Part shown: piece by piece, positions 39,475-49,056 of the stretch | Numbering within the stretch: the first letter of the stretch is position 1 | Layout of the letters: every line of letters begins with the position of its first letter | Assembly: GCF_900105625.1 (NCBI RefSeq) | Contig: NZ_FNSD01000001.1 | Span: forward strand, 3,410,001-3,474,000 | DNA length: 64,000 nt | Direction: 5' to 3' | Origin: Terriglobus roseus | GTDB taxonomy: Bacteria; Acidobacteriota; Terriglobia; Terriglobales; Acidobacteriaceae | Made by a program: the position numbers and the translations under genes | The notes under the pieces: generated by a model | The model's input: the letters and a program-made list of their open reading frames with translations, nothing else | What the model was told of the DNA's origin: nothing | Databases searched by the model: none

Positions 39475-40014
39475 GTGGCACGTCTACGCGACAAGTACAA
39501 CAATGAGTTGAAGGCGGCGGTCCAGAAGGAGCTTGGCATGACGAACGTCATGGCCGTCCCCCGGATCGAGAAGATCGTCATCAACATGGGCCTCGGTGAG
39601 GCGACGCAGAACAACAAGATCCTCGATCCTCTTGTGAGCGATCTGGCGGCCGTCACCGGTCAGAAGCCGGTCATGACCAAGGCGAAGAAGTCGATCGCAC
39701 AGTTCAAGGTTCGTGAAGGCCAGAGCATCGGCGCCATGGTTACCCTGCGCGGCGAGTCGATGTTCGAGTTCCTGGATCGTCTGATCAGCGTGGCTCTGCC
39801 CCGCGTTCGCGACTTCAAGGGTGTGTCCAGCAAGAGCTTTGACGGCCGTGGCAACTACACGCTGGGCCTGCGCGATCAGCTCATCTTCCCGGAGATCGAC
39901 TACTCCAAGGTTGAGAAGCTCAAGGGCATGAACGTGACCATCGTGACGACGGCGAAGGATGACAATTCCGCGCGCGTCCTCCTCAAGCACTTCGGCATGC
40001 CGTTCCGCGCATAG
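39475..40014 (+). CDS. rplE: 50S ribosomal protein L5
   Basis: 179 residues from a GTG start; [20 protein letters not shown] and [20 protein letters not shown] are L5, which binds 5S rRNA and contacts P-site tRNA. GAGAAAGAGAAG lies upstream of the start. It is 27 nt from rpsN. Confidence 0.96.
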   Translation: MARLRDKYNNELKAAVQKELGMTNVMAVPRIEKIVINMGLGEATQNNKILDPLVSDLAAVTGQKPVMTKAKKSIAQFKVREGQSIGAMVTLRGESMFEFLDRLISVALPRVRDFKGVSSKSFDGRGNYTLGLRDQLIFPEIDYSKVEKLKGMNVTIVTTAKDDNSARVLLKHFGMPFRA

Positions 40015-40041
40015 CCACTACAGAGATCGGAGTAACACAGC

Positions 40042-40227
40042 ATGTCGACCACCGCTAAAGCCGTAAAAGACGCGAAGAAGCCCAAGTTCAAGTGCCGCCA
40101 GCATAACCGCTGCCAGCTCTGCGGACGTCCCCGCGCCTTCCTCCGCAAGTTCGGTATCTGCCGCCTTTGCTTCCGTGGCCTCGCTCTCAAGGGCGAGATC
40201 CCAGGCGTCGTAAAGTCCAGCTGGTAG
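40042..40227 (+). CDS. rpsN: 30S ribosomal protein S14, zinc-binding short form
   Basis: 61 residues with two CxxC pairs (RCQLCGRP and GICRLCFRG), the zinc-containing short S14 (type Z). It carries about 15 extra N-terminal residues ([16 protein letters not shown]). S14 is a late 30S head protein. No zinc-independent paralogue is seen in the window. Confidence 0.95.
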   Translation: MSTTAKAVKDAKKPKFKCRQHNRCQLCGRPRAFLRKFGICRLCFRGLALKGEIPGVVKSSW

Positions 40228-40318
40228 TGCTTCGCACCGTTCTCGACGCGCTCCGCGCGTGAGGCTACCGGGGAAACAGTTCGGGCCGGCCTACCTCGCC
40301 GTAAGCCGGTCCGGAATT
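40225..40318 (+). repeat. spacer element copy 1 (rpsN-rpsH)
   Basis: Starts in the rpsN stop codon. It shares TAGTGCTTCGCACCGTTCTC and on to GACGCGCT (28 nt) exactly with the copy after rpsH. It contains a GTGC-TTC-GCAC mini-hairpin, an ACGCGC-TCC-GCGCGT hairpin and a GGCCGG-type stem (GGGCCGGCC...GGCCGG region). Confidence 0.8.
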
Positions 40319-40404
40319 ACTCAGCAACACCAACGAAATCCTCTGTCTGGTTCTGCCGGCCATGCAAGTTGCCCGCAGCAAACGAGAGGTAGAAGAGAAG
40401 ACCG

Positions 40405-40803
40405 ATGAACCTGACCGATCCCGTAGCAGACTTCCTGACCCGTATCCGCAACGCCATGCGTTCGCGCCACCAGAAGATGGACGTGCCTGCTTCCAACCTG
40501 AAGATCGAGATCGCCCGCATCCTGAAGGAAGAGGGCTACATCTCGAACTACAAGGCAGTGGAAGAAGAAGGCCACCGCATTCTGCGTGTGTATCTGAAGT
40601 ACAGCGCAGAGGGTGAATCTGCCATCCTGGACCTGAAGCGCATCTCCAAGCCTGGCTCGCGTGTGTACATCGGTCGTGACGAAATCCGTCGCGTGCAGGG
40701 TGGCCTCGGCATCTCGATTCTGACCACCCCCAAGGGCGTCATGACCGGCCGCACCGCTCGCAAGGAAAACGTTGGCGGCGAAGTTCTCGCACACGTCTGG
40801 TAG
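40405..40803 (+). CDS. rpsH: 30S ribosomal protein S8
   Basis: 132 residues; MNLTDPVADFLTRIRNAMRS and GLGISILTTPKGVMTGRTAR identify S8. It binds helix 21 of 16S rRNA and in E. coli represses the spc operon; whether it does so here is not shown. Confidence 0.96.
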   Translation: MNLTDPVADFLTRIRNAMRSRHQKMDVPASNLKIEIARILKEEGYISNYKAVEEEGHRILRVYLKYSAEGESAILDLKRISKPGSRVYIGRDEIRRVQGGLGISILTTPKGVMTGRTARKENVGGEVLAHVW

Positions 40804-40895
40804 TGCTTCGCACCGTTCTCGACGCGCTTTGCGCGTCAGACTACCGGTGCAGATTGTGTGGGCCGGATCGCTTCGGGCGATCCGGACCCAGATTT
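40801..40895 (+). repeat. spacer element copy 2 (rpsH-rplF)
   Basis: Same element as 40225-40318, starting in the rpsH stop codon, with an ACGCGC-TTT-GCGCGT hairpin and a GGATCGC-TTCGG-GCGATCC stem at the end. Confidence 0.8.
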
Positions 40896-40963
40896 CGTAA
40901 CTAGCAAGATTGAGTTGTAAGTGCGGCATCTGTCGCACTGGCTGCAGTGGAACGTTCCAGTAG

Positions 40964-41004
40964 CGAAATCTAGAAACTAGGCAACTAGCAACTAGAAACT
41001 GCTG
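40964..41004. repeat. ACTAG-type word repeats before rplF
   Basis: Words of CTAGAAACTAG, CAACTAG and CAACTAGAAACT are strung together over 40 nt. No gene is present. Confidence 0.6.
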
Positions 41005-41042
41005 TTGGAGTCCGGGACTCGCAAGCCGCAAGGATAGAAACA

Positions 41043-41582
41043 ATGTCACGTATTGGTTTGAAGCCGATTCCGATGGCCTCCACCGTGAAGTACACGGTGA
41101 ACGGCAACATCGTGGAAGTTACCGGCCCCAAGGGCACCACGAACGCACTTCTGCCCACAGGCATCCGCCTGGAGCAGAAGGAAGGCTTCCTTCACGCGGT
41201 TCGCGATAACGATTCGCAGAAGGCTGTTCACGGCTTGGCTCGCGCCCTGGTGTTTAACGCAGTTGAGGGCGTGACCAACGGCTGGAAGAAGGATCTCGAC
41301 ATCGTCGGCATTGGTTACCGTGCCGAGATGAAGGGTAAGGATATGGTCGTGTTCACCCTCGGCTACTCCCACCCGATCGAATTCCCGCTGCCTACCGGCA
41401 TTACGGTCACCATTGACCCGAAGCAGACACACGTCACGGTCGAAGGCATCGACCGCCAGAAGGTCGGCCAGGTTGCCGCTGACATGCGTTCGCTGCGTAA
41501 GCCCGATCCATACAAGAACAAGGGCGTTCGCTACTCGGACGAGAAGCTGAAGAAGAAGGTCGGTAAGACCGGCTCCAAGTAA
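41043..41582 (+). CDS. rplF: 50S ribosomal protein L6
   Basis: 179 residues; [20 protein letters not shown] and the C-terminal [18 protein letters not shown] are L6, near the sarcin-ricin loop. It lies between two copies of the spacer element. Confidence 0.96.
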   Translation: MSRIGLKPIPMASTVKYTVNGNIVEVTGPKGTTNALLPTGIRLEQKEGFLHAVRDNDSQKAVHGLARALVFNAVEGVTNGWKKDLDIVGIGYRAEMKGKDMVVFTLGYSHPIEFPLPTGITVTIDPKQTHVTVEGIDRQKVGQVAADMRSLRKPDPYKNKGVRYSDEKLKKKVGKTGSK

Positions 41583-41675
41583 GCAGTTCGTGCGGTGCTC
41601 GACGTGCTCTGCGCGTGAGACTACCGCAGTGGAATGTATGGGCCGGCTCGCCTTGGGCGAGCCGGTTCGAAACTC
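41580..41675 (+). repeat. spacer element copy 3 (rplF-rplR), diverged
   Basis: Aligns with the two other copies over about 90 nt (GTGCTCGACGTGCT, then GCGCGTGAGACTACCG) and ends with a GGCTCGCC-TTG-GGCGAGCC stem. The 5' part differs more. Confidence 0.7.
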
Positions 41676-41790
41676 AAAGCAGTCTGCGAACGTTGCAGAT
41701 GCATAACACCGAGGCGATGGACAAGATGCCATCGCTCACCGAACCGAACGCGGCCATCAGGTGGCTGCGCCGATAGGGAAGGAAAAGACC

Positions 41791-42156
41791 ATGATCACAG
41801 CACCCCAGCGCAATGTAATCCGTAAGCGGGTTCACGCGCGCGTCCGCGCCAAGGTATCCGGCACTGCGGAGCGTCCGCGCCTCAACGTCTTCCGTTCGCT
41901 CAACCACATCTACGCGCAGCTCATCGACGATGCTTCGGCAACGACGCTGGCTTCGGCTTCGACCGTCACCAAAAAGGGTGAGGACAAGAAGTCCGGCGGC
42001 AACATCGAAGCAGCCGCTTCGGTTGGCAAGCTGATCGCCGAGCGCGCAAAGGAAAAGGGCGTTACCAAGGTCGTATTCGACCGTGGTGGCTACCTGTATC
42101 ACGGCCGCATCAAGGCTCTGGCCGATGCTGCTCGTGAAGGTGGACTCGAGTTCTAA
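41791..42156 (+). CDS. rplR: 50S ribosomal protein L18
   Basis: 121 residues from the ATG at 41791 (GGGAAGGAAAAG upstream); [20 protein letters not shown] and [20 protein letters not shown] are L18. It binds 5S rRNA with L5. Confidence 0.95.
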   Translation: MITAPQRNVIRKRVHARVRAKVSGTAERPRLNVFRSLNHIYAQLIDDASATTLASASTVTKKGEDKKSGGNIEAAASVGKLIAERAKEKGVTKVVFDRGGYLYHGRIKALADAAREGGLEF

Positions 42157-42216
42157 GAACCGGCCCAAGGGCCGATCACGGTTACGACAGGGACGCAGCT
42201 CCCAAAGAGGATTTAC

Positions 42217-42723
42217 ATGGCGATTCGCAAGAAGATTGATGCAGGCAAGCTGAACTTGAAGGATCAGGTCGTCGCGATCAACCGCGTGACCAAGGTCGTC
42301 AAGGGCGGTAAGAATATGTCGTTCGCAGCGCTGGTTGTTATCGGCGATGCCGACATGGGTATTGTTGGCTACGGCAGCGGCAAGGCGAAGGAAGTGCCCC
42401 AGGCAATCCGGAAGGGCATTGAAGCGGCGAAGAAGAATCTGTACAAGATCAACCTGACAGAGACCTCTATCCCCCACCTCGTTCTGGGCCGTTACGGCTC
42501 GGGCCAGGTTCTGCTGAAGCCGGCACCGGAAGGTACCGGAGTCATTGCAGGCGGCGCGGTTCGTGCAGTCATGACGTCGGCTGGTGTGCAGAACGTGCTC
42601 ACGAAGTCGCTTGGCACTGCCAACCCGCACAACGTGATCAAGGCGACGTTTGACGCACTGATCCAGCTGCGTGACAAGGCCCAGGTTGCCGCTCTGCGTG
42701 GCAAGGATGTTTCGGAACTGTAA
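42217..42723 (+). CDS. rpsE: 30S ribosomal protein S5
   Basis: 168 residues; an N-terminal dsRNA-binding part ([20 protein letters not shown]) and [20 protein letters not shown] identify S5, a fidelity protein of the 30S body. Confidence 0.96.
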   Translation: MAIRKKIDAGKLNLKDQVVAINRVTKVVKGGKNMSFAALVVIGDADMGIVGYGSGKAKEVPQAIRKGIEAAKKNLYKINLTETSIPHLVLGRYGSGQVLLKPAPEGTGVIAGGAVRAVMTSAGVQNVLTKSLGTANPHNVIKATFDALIQLRDKAQVAALRGKDVSEL

Positions 42724-42777
42724 GCAATTCGGCGGGCAGGGGACAGCGTTCCCTGCCTGACCAACGAGGATAAGGCA

Positions 42778-42966
42778 ATGGCAGAAGCAACGGGCAAGAT
42801 CAAGATCCAGTACTTCCGCTCGAAGATCGCAACGCCGGTTAAGCACAAGCTCGTCGTCAAGGGCCTGGGTTTCACCCGGTTGAACCAGATTGTGGAGCGC
42901 GAGGACACCCCCTCGATCCGCGGCATGATCGCGGCGATCCCGCACCTGGTTCGCGTCGTAGAGTAG
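42778..42966 (+). CDS. rpmD: 50S ribosomal protein L30
   Basis: 62 residues; KIQYFRSKIATPVKHKLVVK and GLGFTRLNQIVEREDTPSIR match L30. It lies between rpsE and rplO as usual. Confidence 0.94.
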   Translation: MAEATGKIKIQYFRSKIATPVKHKLVVKGLGFTRLNQIVEREDTPSIRGMIAAIPHLVRVVE

Positions 42967-43067
42967 GCACTTTAAAACCGGGCCGTAGCGATACAGCCCG
43001 CATAACCTGCCGGACAACCCGGCAATGCGAGTCGGCCCTCCGGGGCTGGCGTTAGCGAGGAAATACC

Positions 43068-43556
43068 ATGGCACTCAATCTTTCCAACCTTGGTGCACCC
43101 AAGGGAGCAAACAGCAACAAGAAGCGCGTCGGCCGCGGTATGGGTTCGGGCATGGGTAAGACGTCGACGCGAGGCCACGACGGTCAGCGTTCGCGTTCCG
43201 GTTCGCGCATGATGCGCGGTTTTGAAGGCGGCCAGATGCCGCTGCACCGCCGTCTCCCCAAGCGCGGATTCACCAACATCTTCCGCGTTGAATACCAGGT
43301 CCTCTCGCTGGACACGATCGAGCTCGTTGCCTCGACCCGCAACGTGACCGAGTTCACGCTGGAGTCGATCCGTGCAAACGGTCTGCTCAAGAAGAAGCGC
43401 GCACTTGTGAAGGTACTGGCAAACGGTGAGATCAAGACCGCTGTAACCGTGTACGCCCACAAGTTCTCGGCTGCCGCCAAGACCGCCATTGAGAATGCCG
43501 GCGGCAAGGCAATCGTCCTCGGCGAAGCAGTTGAGTCGGAAGCGGCTGCAGCGTAA
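43068..43556 (+). CDS. rplO: 50S ribosomal protein L15
   Basis: 162 residues; NLSNLGAPKGANSNKKRVGR, the Gly/Arg-rich N-terminal loop (GSGMGKTSTRGHDGQRSRSG) and GFEGGQMPLHRRLPKRGF are L15, an early assembly protein. Confidence 0.96.
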   Translation: MALNLSNLGAPKGANSNKKRVGRGMGSGMGKTSTRGHDGQRSRSGSRMMRGFEGGQMPLHRRLPKRGFTNIFRVEYQVLSLDTIELVASTRNVTEFTLESIRANGLLKKKRALVKVLANGEIKTAVTVYAHKFSAAAKTAIENAGGKAIVLGEAVESEAAAA

Positions 43557-43612
43557 CCCTCTTTGCCCTCGCGGGCGTAGAATGGCGATACGCAAAATCA
43601 TGGGAAAAGGGT

Positions 43613-43628
43613 CGAGCCAACTGGCTCG
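43613..43628 (+). other. short hairpin before secY
   Basis: CGAGCC and GGCTCG pair around a 4-nt loop, followed by GCCTTT. It could attenuate transcription between rplO and secY. Confidence 0.4.
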
Positions 43629-43701
43629 GCCTTTGCCCGTATACCTTCCGCACCAAGTTTAGGAACAAGGGCCGCAAGGCCTGACTGGATATCACCGCCC
43701 G

Positions 43702-45099
43702 ATGTTCGACAAGATTGCCAACATCTTCCGCATCCCCGAGCTGCGCACGCGTGTGCTGTTTACGCTGGGCCTGCTTGCCATCTACCGCCTGGGCGGACAC
43801 ATCCCCACACCTGGCATCAATGCCGAGCTGCTGGCGCAGTACTTTGCCCAGAATGCCGGTTCATCGCTGGGACTGGTGGATCTGTTCACCGGTGGATCGC
43901 TGCGCCGCCTGACCATCTTCGCGCTGGGCATCATGCCGTACATCACGGCATCGATCATCTTCCAGCTGTTGACGGTGATCTATGAGCCGCTGGCAAAGCT
44001 GCAGAAGGAAGGCGAAGTCGGCCGCCGCAAGATTACGCAATGGACCCGCTATGTCACGGTGCTGCTGGCCATTGTGCAGTCGTTCGCGATTGCGCTGACG
44101 CTGACCAAGTCGCAGACGGGCGCGCCCATGGTCACCATGGGGCCCGGCAAGTTCATCGCGCTCTGCGTGCTGACCCTGACGACCGGCACCGCGTTCATTA
44201 TGTGGCTGGGTGAGCAGATTACCGAGCGTGGCATCGGCAACGGTATGTCCCTGTTGATCTTTACGGGCATCGTGGCTGGTTTGCCGAACGGTATCAACGA
44301 CCTCTACGAGAAGGCGCGTGACGGTGCATGGGGTGGCTTCACACCGCTGGCCATTGCGATCCTGATCGCGGCCATGGTGGGCGTCGTCTACTTCATCGTC
44401 TTCGTCGAGCGGTCTGAGCGGCGTATTCCGGTGCAGTACGCGAAGCGTATCGTGGGCCGCAAGATGATGGGTGGCCAGTCAACGCACCTGCCGCTGAAGG
44501 TGAACTCCGGTGGCGTCATGCCGGTCATCTTCGCCAGTTCGATCCTGTCAGCTCCGCTGCTGTTTGCGAACACGCAATTTGTGCAGAACCACACCTTCCT
44601 GCGCGTCATTGCCGACGGCCTGAAGCCGGGTGAACCCTGGTACCAGTTGCTGTCGATGGCTGCGATCATCTTCTTCGCATACTTCTACATTTCGATCGTC
44701 TTCCGTCCGGATGACATTGCGGATAACCTGCGCAAGTACGGCGGCTTCATCCCCGGTATTCGCCCGGGCCGTCGCACCAGCGACTTCATCAATGACATTC
44801 TGACGCGCATCACGCTGGTCGGTGCTCTGTACTTGATCGTCATCCAGTTGATCCCGCAGATGTTGATCTCTGGTATCCACCTGAACCACCTGTGGCTTGT
44901 CGGATCGGTCTTCGATCGTCTCCCGAGCTGGATTACCAACGGTCTGGGCGTCAACTTCTACTTCGGTGGCACGTCGTTGCTGATCGTGGTGGGTGTGGCG
45001 ATGGATACGGTGCAGCAGGTGGAATCGCAGCTGATCATGCGCCATTACGACGGCTTCACGCCCAAGAGCGGACGCACACGCGGCCGGCGGAGCTGGTAA
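43702..45099 (+). CDS. secY: protein translocase subunit SecY
   Basis: 465 residues with ten predicted membrane helices. IPTPGINAELLAQYF (first loop), GIGNGMSLLIFTGIVA and the plug/lateral gate region are typical SecY. It forms the inner-membrane channel with SecE and SecG, neither of which is encoded here. It is 5 nt from adk. Confidence 0.96.
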   Translation: MFDKIANIFRIPELRTRVLFTLGLLAIYRLGGHIPTPGINAELLAQYFAQNAGSSLGLVDLFTGGSLRRLTIFALGIMPYITASIIFQLLTVIYEPLAKLQKEGEVGRRKITQWTRYVTVLLAIVQSFAIALTLTKSQTGAPMVTMGPGKFIALCVLTLTTGTAFIMWLGEQITERGIGNGMSLLIFTGIVAGLPNGINDLYEKARDGAWGGFTPLAIAILIAAMVGVVYFIVFVERSERRIPVQYAKRIVGRKMMGGQSTHLPLKVNSGGVMPVIFASSILSAPLLFANTQFVQNHTFLRVIADGLKPGEPWYQLLSMAAIIFFAYFYISIVFRPDDIADNLRKYGGFIPGIRPGRRTSDFINDILTRITLVGALYLIVIQLIPQMLISGIHLNHLWLVGSVFDRLPSWITNGLGVNFYFGGTSLLIVVGVAMDTVQQVESQLIMRHYDGFTPKSGRTRGRRSW

Positions 45100-45104
45100 G
45101 CGTA

Positions 45105-45857
45105 GTGACTGAACTGAAGCTGAATCAAAACCCGGTCCCGGCGGATGGTTTCATCCCCGGGCCGGTTCTACTTCTGGGAGCACCGGGCGTCGGCAAGGGT
45201 ACGCAGGCGCAGATCCTGATGGATCACTGGGGCATCCCGCAGATCTCCACCGGCGATATCATCCGGGAGAACATCAAGCAGGGAACCGCGGTTGGCCGTG
45301 AGTTCCAGGACTTGGTAGCACAGGGCATCTTTGTGCCGGACGACCTGGTGAACCGCATGGTGCAGGGACGTCTCTCCAAGCCGGATGTGGCTCGCGGATA
45401 CATTCTCGATGGCTATCCACGGACATTGGGCCAGGCGGAATGGCTGGATGAACAACTCGATGGGCCCGGGTTTCCAGGCGCCGACGGCGAGATGACGCCA
45501 GCGGGCCGTCTCCCGGTGATTGCAGTAAGTATCGAAGTTCGGTATGATGAGTTGTTGCGTCGCATCACGGGGCGGCGCACGGGGTCCGTCTCCAAGAGGA
45601 TCTACAACATTTACACGCATCCGCCGCTCGTTGAGGGCCTGGACGATGTAGATGGAACGCCGCTGGTGCAGCGGCCCGACGACACCGAAGAGGTTTTTGC
45701 GGAGCGAATGAAGCAATTCGCTGAGCTGACCGCACCGGTCATCGAGCACTACCGTGGCCTCGGCAGGTTTGAGGTTGTTGATGGTGAGCAGTCCGTCGAA
45801 GCTGTGACGGCAAGTATCGCTGCGGCGCTGAAGCGTCTGCGGCACAGTGTTGCGTAA
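45105..45857 (+). CDS. adk: adenylate kinase
   Basis: From the GTG at 45105 the product has 250 residues, longer than the usual 214, with about 20 extra N-terminal residues and a loop near GADGEMTPAGRLP. The P-loop GAPGVGKGTQAQIL, STGDIIREN and DGYPRTLGQAEWLD are the signature. The lid (GRRTGSVSKRIYNIYTHPP) lacks the zinc cysteines of some Gram-positive enzymes. It equilibrates AMP, ADP and ATP in the cytoplasm. Confidence 0.95.
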   Translation: MTELKLNQNPVPADGFIPGPVLLLGAPGVGKGTQAQILMDHWGIPQISTGDIIRENIKQGTAVGREFQDLVAQGIFVPDDLVNRMVQGRLSKPDVARGYILDGYPRTLGQAEWLDEQLDGPGFPGADGEMTPAGRLPVIAVSIEVRYDELLRRITGRRTGSVSKRIYNIYTHPPLVEGLDDVDGTPLVQRPDDTEEVFAERMKQFAELTAPVIEHYRGLGRFEVVDGEQSVEAVTASIAAALKRLRHSVA

Positions 45858-45879
45858 CAGAGGCGTGTAGCAGAAGCGA

Positions 45880-46629
45880 ATGGCAATTGCGATCAAGACA
45901 CCGCAGGAAATTGAAAAGATGCGCGCCAGCGGCGCCATCCTGCGAAAGGTTCACCAGGCGGTCGAGCAGGCTGTGAAGCCCGGCGCGACCACCATGGATA
46001 TGGAACGCGTTGCCGAAGCGACGATCAAGGAACTTGGCGCGAAGCCTGCGTTCAAGGGATACAACGACTACCCGGCGTGCCTGTGCACCTCGGTGAACAA
46101 CGAAGTGATCCACGGTATCCCCTCGGCCAAGCGTGTTCTGCAGGAGGGCGACATTGTGTCGGTTGACTGCGGTGTGATTCTGGATGGGTATTACTCGGAC
46201 GCCGCGATGACGTATGCCGTAGGACAGATCAGCGCGGAGACTCGCAAGTTGCTCGAGGTAACCGAGGCAAGCCTGCGACAGGCGATCGAAGCTGTCCAGG
46301 TTGGTAACACGCTCGGCGATGTGGGAGCTGCGGTGCAGGAGATGTGCGAAGCCGAAGGCTTCGGCGTGGTCCGCGACTTCGTGGGGCACGGTATTGGCAA
46401 GAGCATGCACGAAGACCCGCAGGTGCCGAACTACGGCAAGCGGGGCAAGGGTACGAAGCTGAAGGCAGGCATGGTATTGGCGATTGAGCCGATGATCAAC
46501 GCCGGCAGTGCCGATGTGAAGGTTTTGAAGGACGGCTGGACTGCAGTGACGGTGGATGGCAGCATGAGCGCCCACTTCGAACACACGGTCGCCGTAACCA
46601 AGGATGGTCCGCTGGTTCTGACGCGGTAA
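45880..46629 (+). CDS. map: type I methionine aminopeptidase
   Basis: 249 residues; the five metal ligands lie in GVILDGYYSDAAMTY (two Asp), GHGIGKSMHEDPQ (His), AIEPMIN (Glu) and SAHFEHTVAV (Glu). It removes N-terminal Met during translation. It follows adk by 22 nt, a conserved gene order. Confidence 0.96.
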   Translation: MAIAIKTPQEIEKMRASGAILRKVHQAVEQAVKPGATTMDMERVAEATIKELGAKPAFKGYNDYPACLCTSVNNEVIHGIPSAKRVLQEGDIVSVDCGVILDGYYSDAAMTYAVGQISAETRKLLEVTEASLRQAIEAVQVGNTLGDVGAAVQEMCEAEGFGVVRDFVGHGIGKSMHEDPQVPNYGKRGKGTKLKAGMVLAIEPMINAGSADVKVLKDGWTAVTVDGSMSAHFEHTVAVTKDGPLVLTR

Positions 46630-46677
46630 GCAGAGTTTGTACGTGCAGTTGCGGTTGAGAAGTTATAAGGAGACGGT

Positions 46678-46896
46678 TTGCCGAAGGAAGATGCAATTGA
46701 AGTAATGGCAGTGGTCGTAGAGACCCTGCCGAATGCGATGTTCAAGGTGGAGCTGGAGAACAAGCACCAGGTGCTGGCCCACGTCTCCGGCCGCATGCGC
46801 AAGAACTTCATCCGCATCCTTCCCGGTGATCGCGTTGCCATTGAGTTGAGCCCGTACGATTTGAACCGCGGGCGCATTGTGTACCGCTACAAGTAA
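46678..46896 (+). CDS. infA: translation initiation factor IF-1
   Basis: 72 residues with the OB-fold sequence [20 protein letters not shown] and the C-terminal [17 protein letters not shown]. The start codon is TTG with AAGGAG 6 nt upstream. IF-1 blocks the A site during initiation. Confidence 0.95.
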   Translation: MPKEDAIEVMAVVVETLPNAMFKVELENKHQVLAHVSGRMRKNFIRILPGDRVAIELSPYDLNRGRIVYRYK

Positions 46897-46953
46897 GACG
46901 TAGCGAGTTAGCAGTCAACCGGGTAAGTCCCGGTTGAAGTTAGGAAGCAGCAA

Positions 46954-47067
46954 ATGAAGGTACGCGCGAGCGTCAAGAAGATTTGCGATAAGTGCCAGAT
47001 CGTTCACCGTAAGGGTGTTGTTCGGGTCATTTGTGAAGTCGCAAAGCACAAGCAGCGCCAGGGTTAA
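46954..47067 (+). CDS. rpmJ: 50S ribosomal protein L36, zinc form
   Basis: 37 residues ([20 protein letters not shown] and on) with the zinc ligands Cys11, Cys14, Cys27 and His32. It lies between infA and rpsM as in most bacteria. Confidence 0.96.
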   Translation: MKVRASVKKICDKCQIVHRKGVVRVICEVAKHKQRQG

Positions 47068-47233
47068 TCCCAAGCAGCTTGTAAGTGTTGTAACCACGCG
47101 GAACCCAATAACTCCTTATGGGAGTGGTCTTCTGGGGCGAGTTAGCCGAAGTCAAGGCTTGCGATGAACCCCGGGATCTCCGCCTAACGGTCGTGTACGA
47201 CAACGTCACGGCAACGAAGTAAAGGAAGACACC

Positions 47234-47614
47234 ATGGCACGTATTGCTGGCGTCGATGTGCCCAACAACAAGCAGGCACGCATCGGCCTCACCTATATCT
47301 ACGGCATCGGCGAAACCCGCGCACTGCGAATCCTTGGCAAGGCGGAGATTGATCCGCTGCGCAAGATCCAGACGCTGGACGAAGACGAGCTGAACAAGAT
47401 CCGTTCTGTCATCGACCAGGAAGGCGGCATTGAAGGCGATCTCCGCAAGGAAATCGGCCTGAACATCAAGCGCCTGATCGAAATCCAGAGCTACCGCGGC
47501 CTGCGTCATCGCCGCAGCCTGCCCGTCCGCGGACAGCGCACCCACACCAACGCCCGCACGCGCAAAGGTCCCCGTAAGGGCACGGTTGCCGGAAAGAAGA
47601 AGGCGACCAAGTAA
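47234..47614 (+). CDS. rpsM: 30S ribosomal protein S13
   Basis: 126 residues; [20 protein letters not shown] and [20 protein letters not shown] are S13, whose tail contacts the P-site tRNA. It overlaps rpsK by one base. Confidence 0.96.
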   Translation: MARIAGVDVPNNKQARIGLTYIYGIGETRALRILGKAEIDPLRKIQTLDEDELNKIRSVIDQEGGIEGDLRKEIGLNIKRLIEIQSYRGLRHRRSLPVRGQRTHTNARTRKGPRKGTVAGKKKATK

Positions 47615-48036
47615 TGGCTAAGGCAACGAAGCAGGCAGGCGCCGGCAAGACCGGCAAGGGTAAGAAGTTTAAGAAGCGGGAACGGAAAAATGTCCCGTAC
47701 GGCCTGGTGTTTATTCAGGCGACCTTCAACAACACCATCGTGACGGTGACGGATCAGCAGGGCAACACGCTCTCCTGGAAGAGCTCGGGTTCGCTCGGCT
47801 TCCGTGGCTCGCGTAAGGGAACGCCGTTCGCGGCGCAGCAGGCTGCGATGAACGCTGCCACCGCTGCTCGCGACCACGGTCTGCGTTCGGTTGACGTGCG
47901 CGTCTCCGGTCCTGGTTCGGGCCGTGAGTCGGCAGTGCGTGCGCTGGCTGCAGCGGGCATCGATGTCCGCAGCATCCGCGACGTGACGCCGATCCCGCAC
48001 AACGGCTGCCGTCCTCCCAAGCGCCGCCGCGTATAA
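47614..48036 (+). CDS. rpsK: 30S ribosomal protein S11
   Basis: 140 residues; a Lys/Gly-rich N-terminal extension ([20 protein letters not shown]) precedes the S11 core ([20 protein letters not shown], then [16 protein letters not shown]). It sits at the 30S platform. Confidence 0.96.
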   Translation: MAKATKQAGAGKTGKGKKFKKRERKNVPYGLVFIQATFNNTIVTVTDQQGNTLSWKSSGSLGFRGSRKGTPFAAQQAAMNAATAARDHGLRSVDVRVSGPGSGRESAVRALAAAGIDVRSIRDVTPIPHNGCRPPKRRRV

Positions 48037-48042
48037 GTAACC

Positions 48043-48108
48043 GGGGAACAGGAAGTAGGGAACAGGGAGTAGTAGAACCTGTTCCCCACTCCCTAATCCC
48101 TGACCCCT
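48043..48108. repeat. AGGGAACAGG-type word repeats in the rpsK-rpsD spacer
   Basis: Direct words (GGGAACAGG, AGGGAGTAG) are followed by their complements (CCTGTTCCCC, CTCCCTAATCCC), so 48043-48052 and 48078-48087 form a 10-bp stem. Related tracts occur near 4214-4260, 4411-4434, 50154-50180 and 50282-50321. Confidence 0.65.
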
Positions 48109-48183
48109 CGTTTGGATCGGGATGGAGAGGCTGCCAGCCTTGTAAACCGATCGTCACCGGAAGTTATCGAAAGAGAGTTCGAA

Positions 48184-48813
48184 ATGGCACGTTATACAGG
48201 AGCTGTCTGCCGGCTTTGCCGTCGTGATGGCGTCAAGCTTTTCCTCAAGGGTTCGCGTTGCTTCAGTGAGAAGTGCGCCATCGACAAGCGCAACTTCCCG
48301 CCGGGCCAGCACGGCCAGGCACGCGCGAAGAAGATCGTCGGCTACGGCCTGCAGCTGCGTGAAAAGCAGAAGGCAAAGCGTATCTACTTCACGCTGGAGA
48401 CGCAATTCCGCGCGTACTACGAGAAGGCTTCCAACAAGACCGGCGTTACCGGCGAACTGTTGCTGCAGCAGCTTGAGCGTCGCCTCGACAATGTGGCGTA
48501 CCGCATCGGCTATGCCATCAGCCGTCGCCAGGCCCGCCAGATCGTCCGCCACGGCCACGTTTCGGTCAACGGCAAGAAGGTGAACATTCCTTCGTTCCAG
48601 GTCAAGGTTGGCGACGTCATCGAGATCCGCGAGAAGAGCAAGAAGCTCGAGATCCTTGCCAGCTCGCAGCAGTTTGCTGCCGGCCTGGGACAGGTGCCGT
48701 GGATTGCGATCGACCGCGAGGCACTGACGGGCAAGATTGTCGCCCTGCCGCGTCGTGAAGATATCCAGCTGCCAGTCAACGAGCAGCTGATCGTCGAACT
48801 TTACTCGAAGTAA
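48184..48813 (+). CDS. rpsD: 30S ribosomal protein S4, zinc-type
   Basis: 209 residues from the ATG at 48184. The N terminus [20 protein letters not shown] carries Cys9 and Cys12, with Cys26 and Cys31 following (zinc-type S4). The S4 RNA-binding domain ([20 protein letters not shown]) is in the middle. S4 nucleates 16S folding and, in E. coli, represses the alpha operon. Confidence 0.96.
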   Translation: MARYTGAVCRLCRRDGVKLFLKGSRCFSEKCAIDKRNFPPGQHGQARAKKIVGYGLQLREKQKAKRIYFTLETQFRAYYEKASNKTGVTGELLLQQLERRLDNVAYRIGYAISRRQARQIVRHGHVSVNGKKVNIPSFQVKVGDVIEIREKSKKLEILASSQQFAAGLGQVPWIAIDREALTGKIVALPRREDIQLPVNEQLIVELYSK

Positions 48814-49056
48814 GCTCTTCGCTGTTCGCGTGGCTCTCGTTCCTTCCGTTGCAAGACGAAAGGAACGGGAGCAACGAACAACAAGAACCACGATCTTCGT
48901 TCGAGATGCGGCCACTCGATGTTATGGCCGTAAGTGCCACTTAGGCTTTATCCCGTTGGGATAGAGCCTTGAAGTCACTCAACTGCAGGATCCGACCTTT
49001 ACCAATCGCAGAATGCTTCGCGATTTGGATAGAGCCAGGAAATGAGGAGAGTACCG

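Noticed and set aside
40225-41675. Spacer elements as intrinsic terminators
   Set aside because: Stems are strong, but no U-runs follow and the genes downstream are essential members of the same operon.
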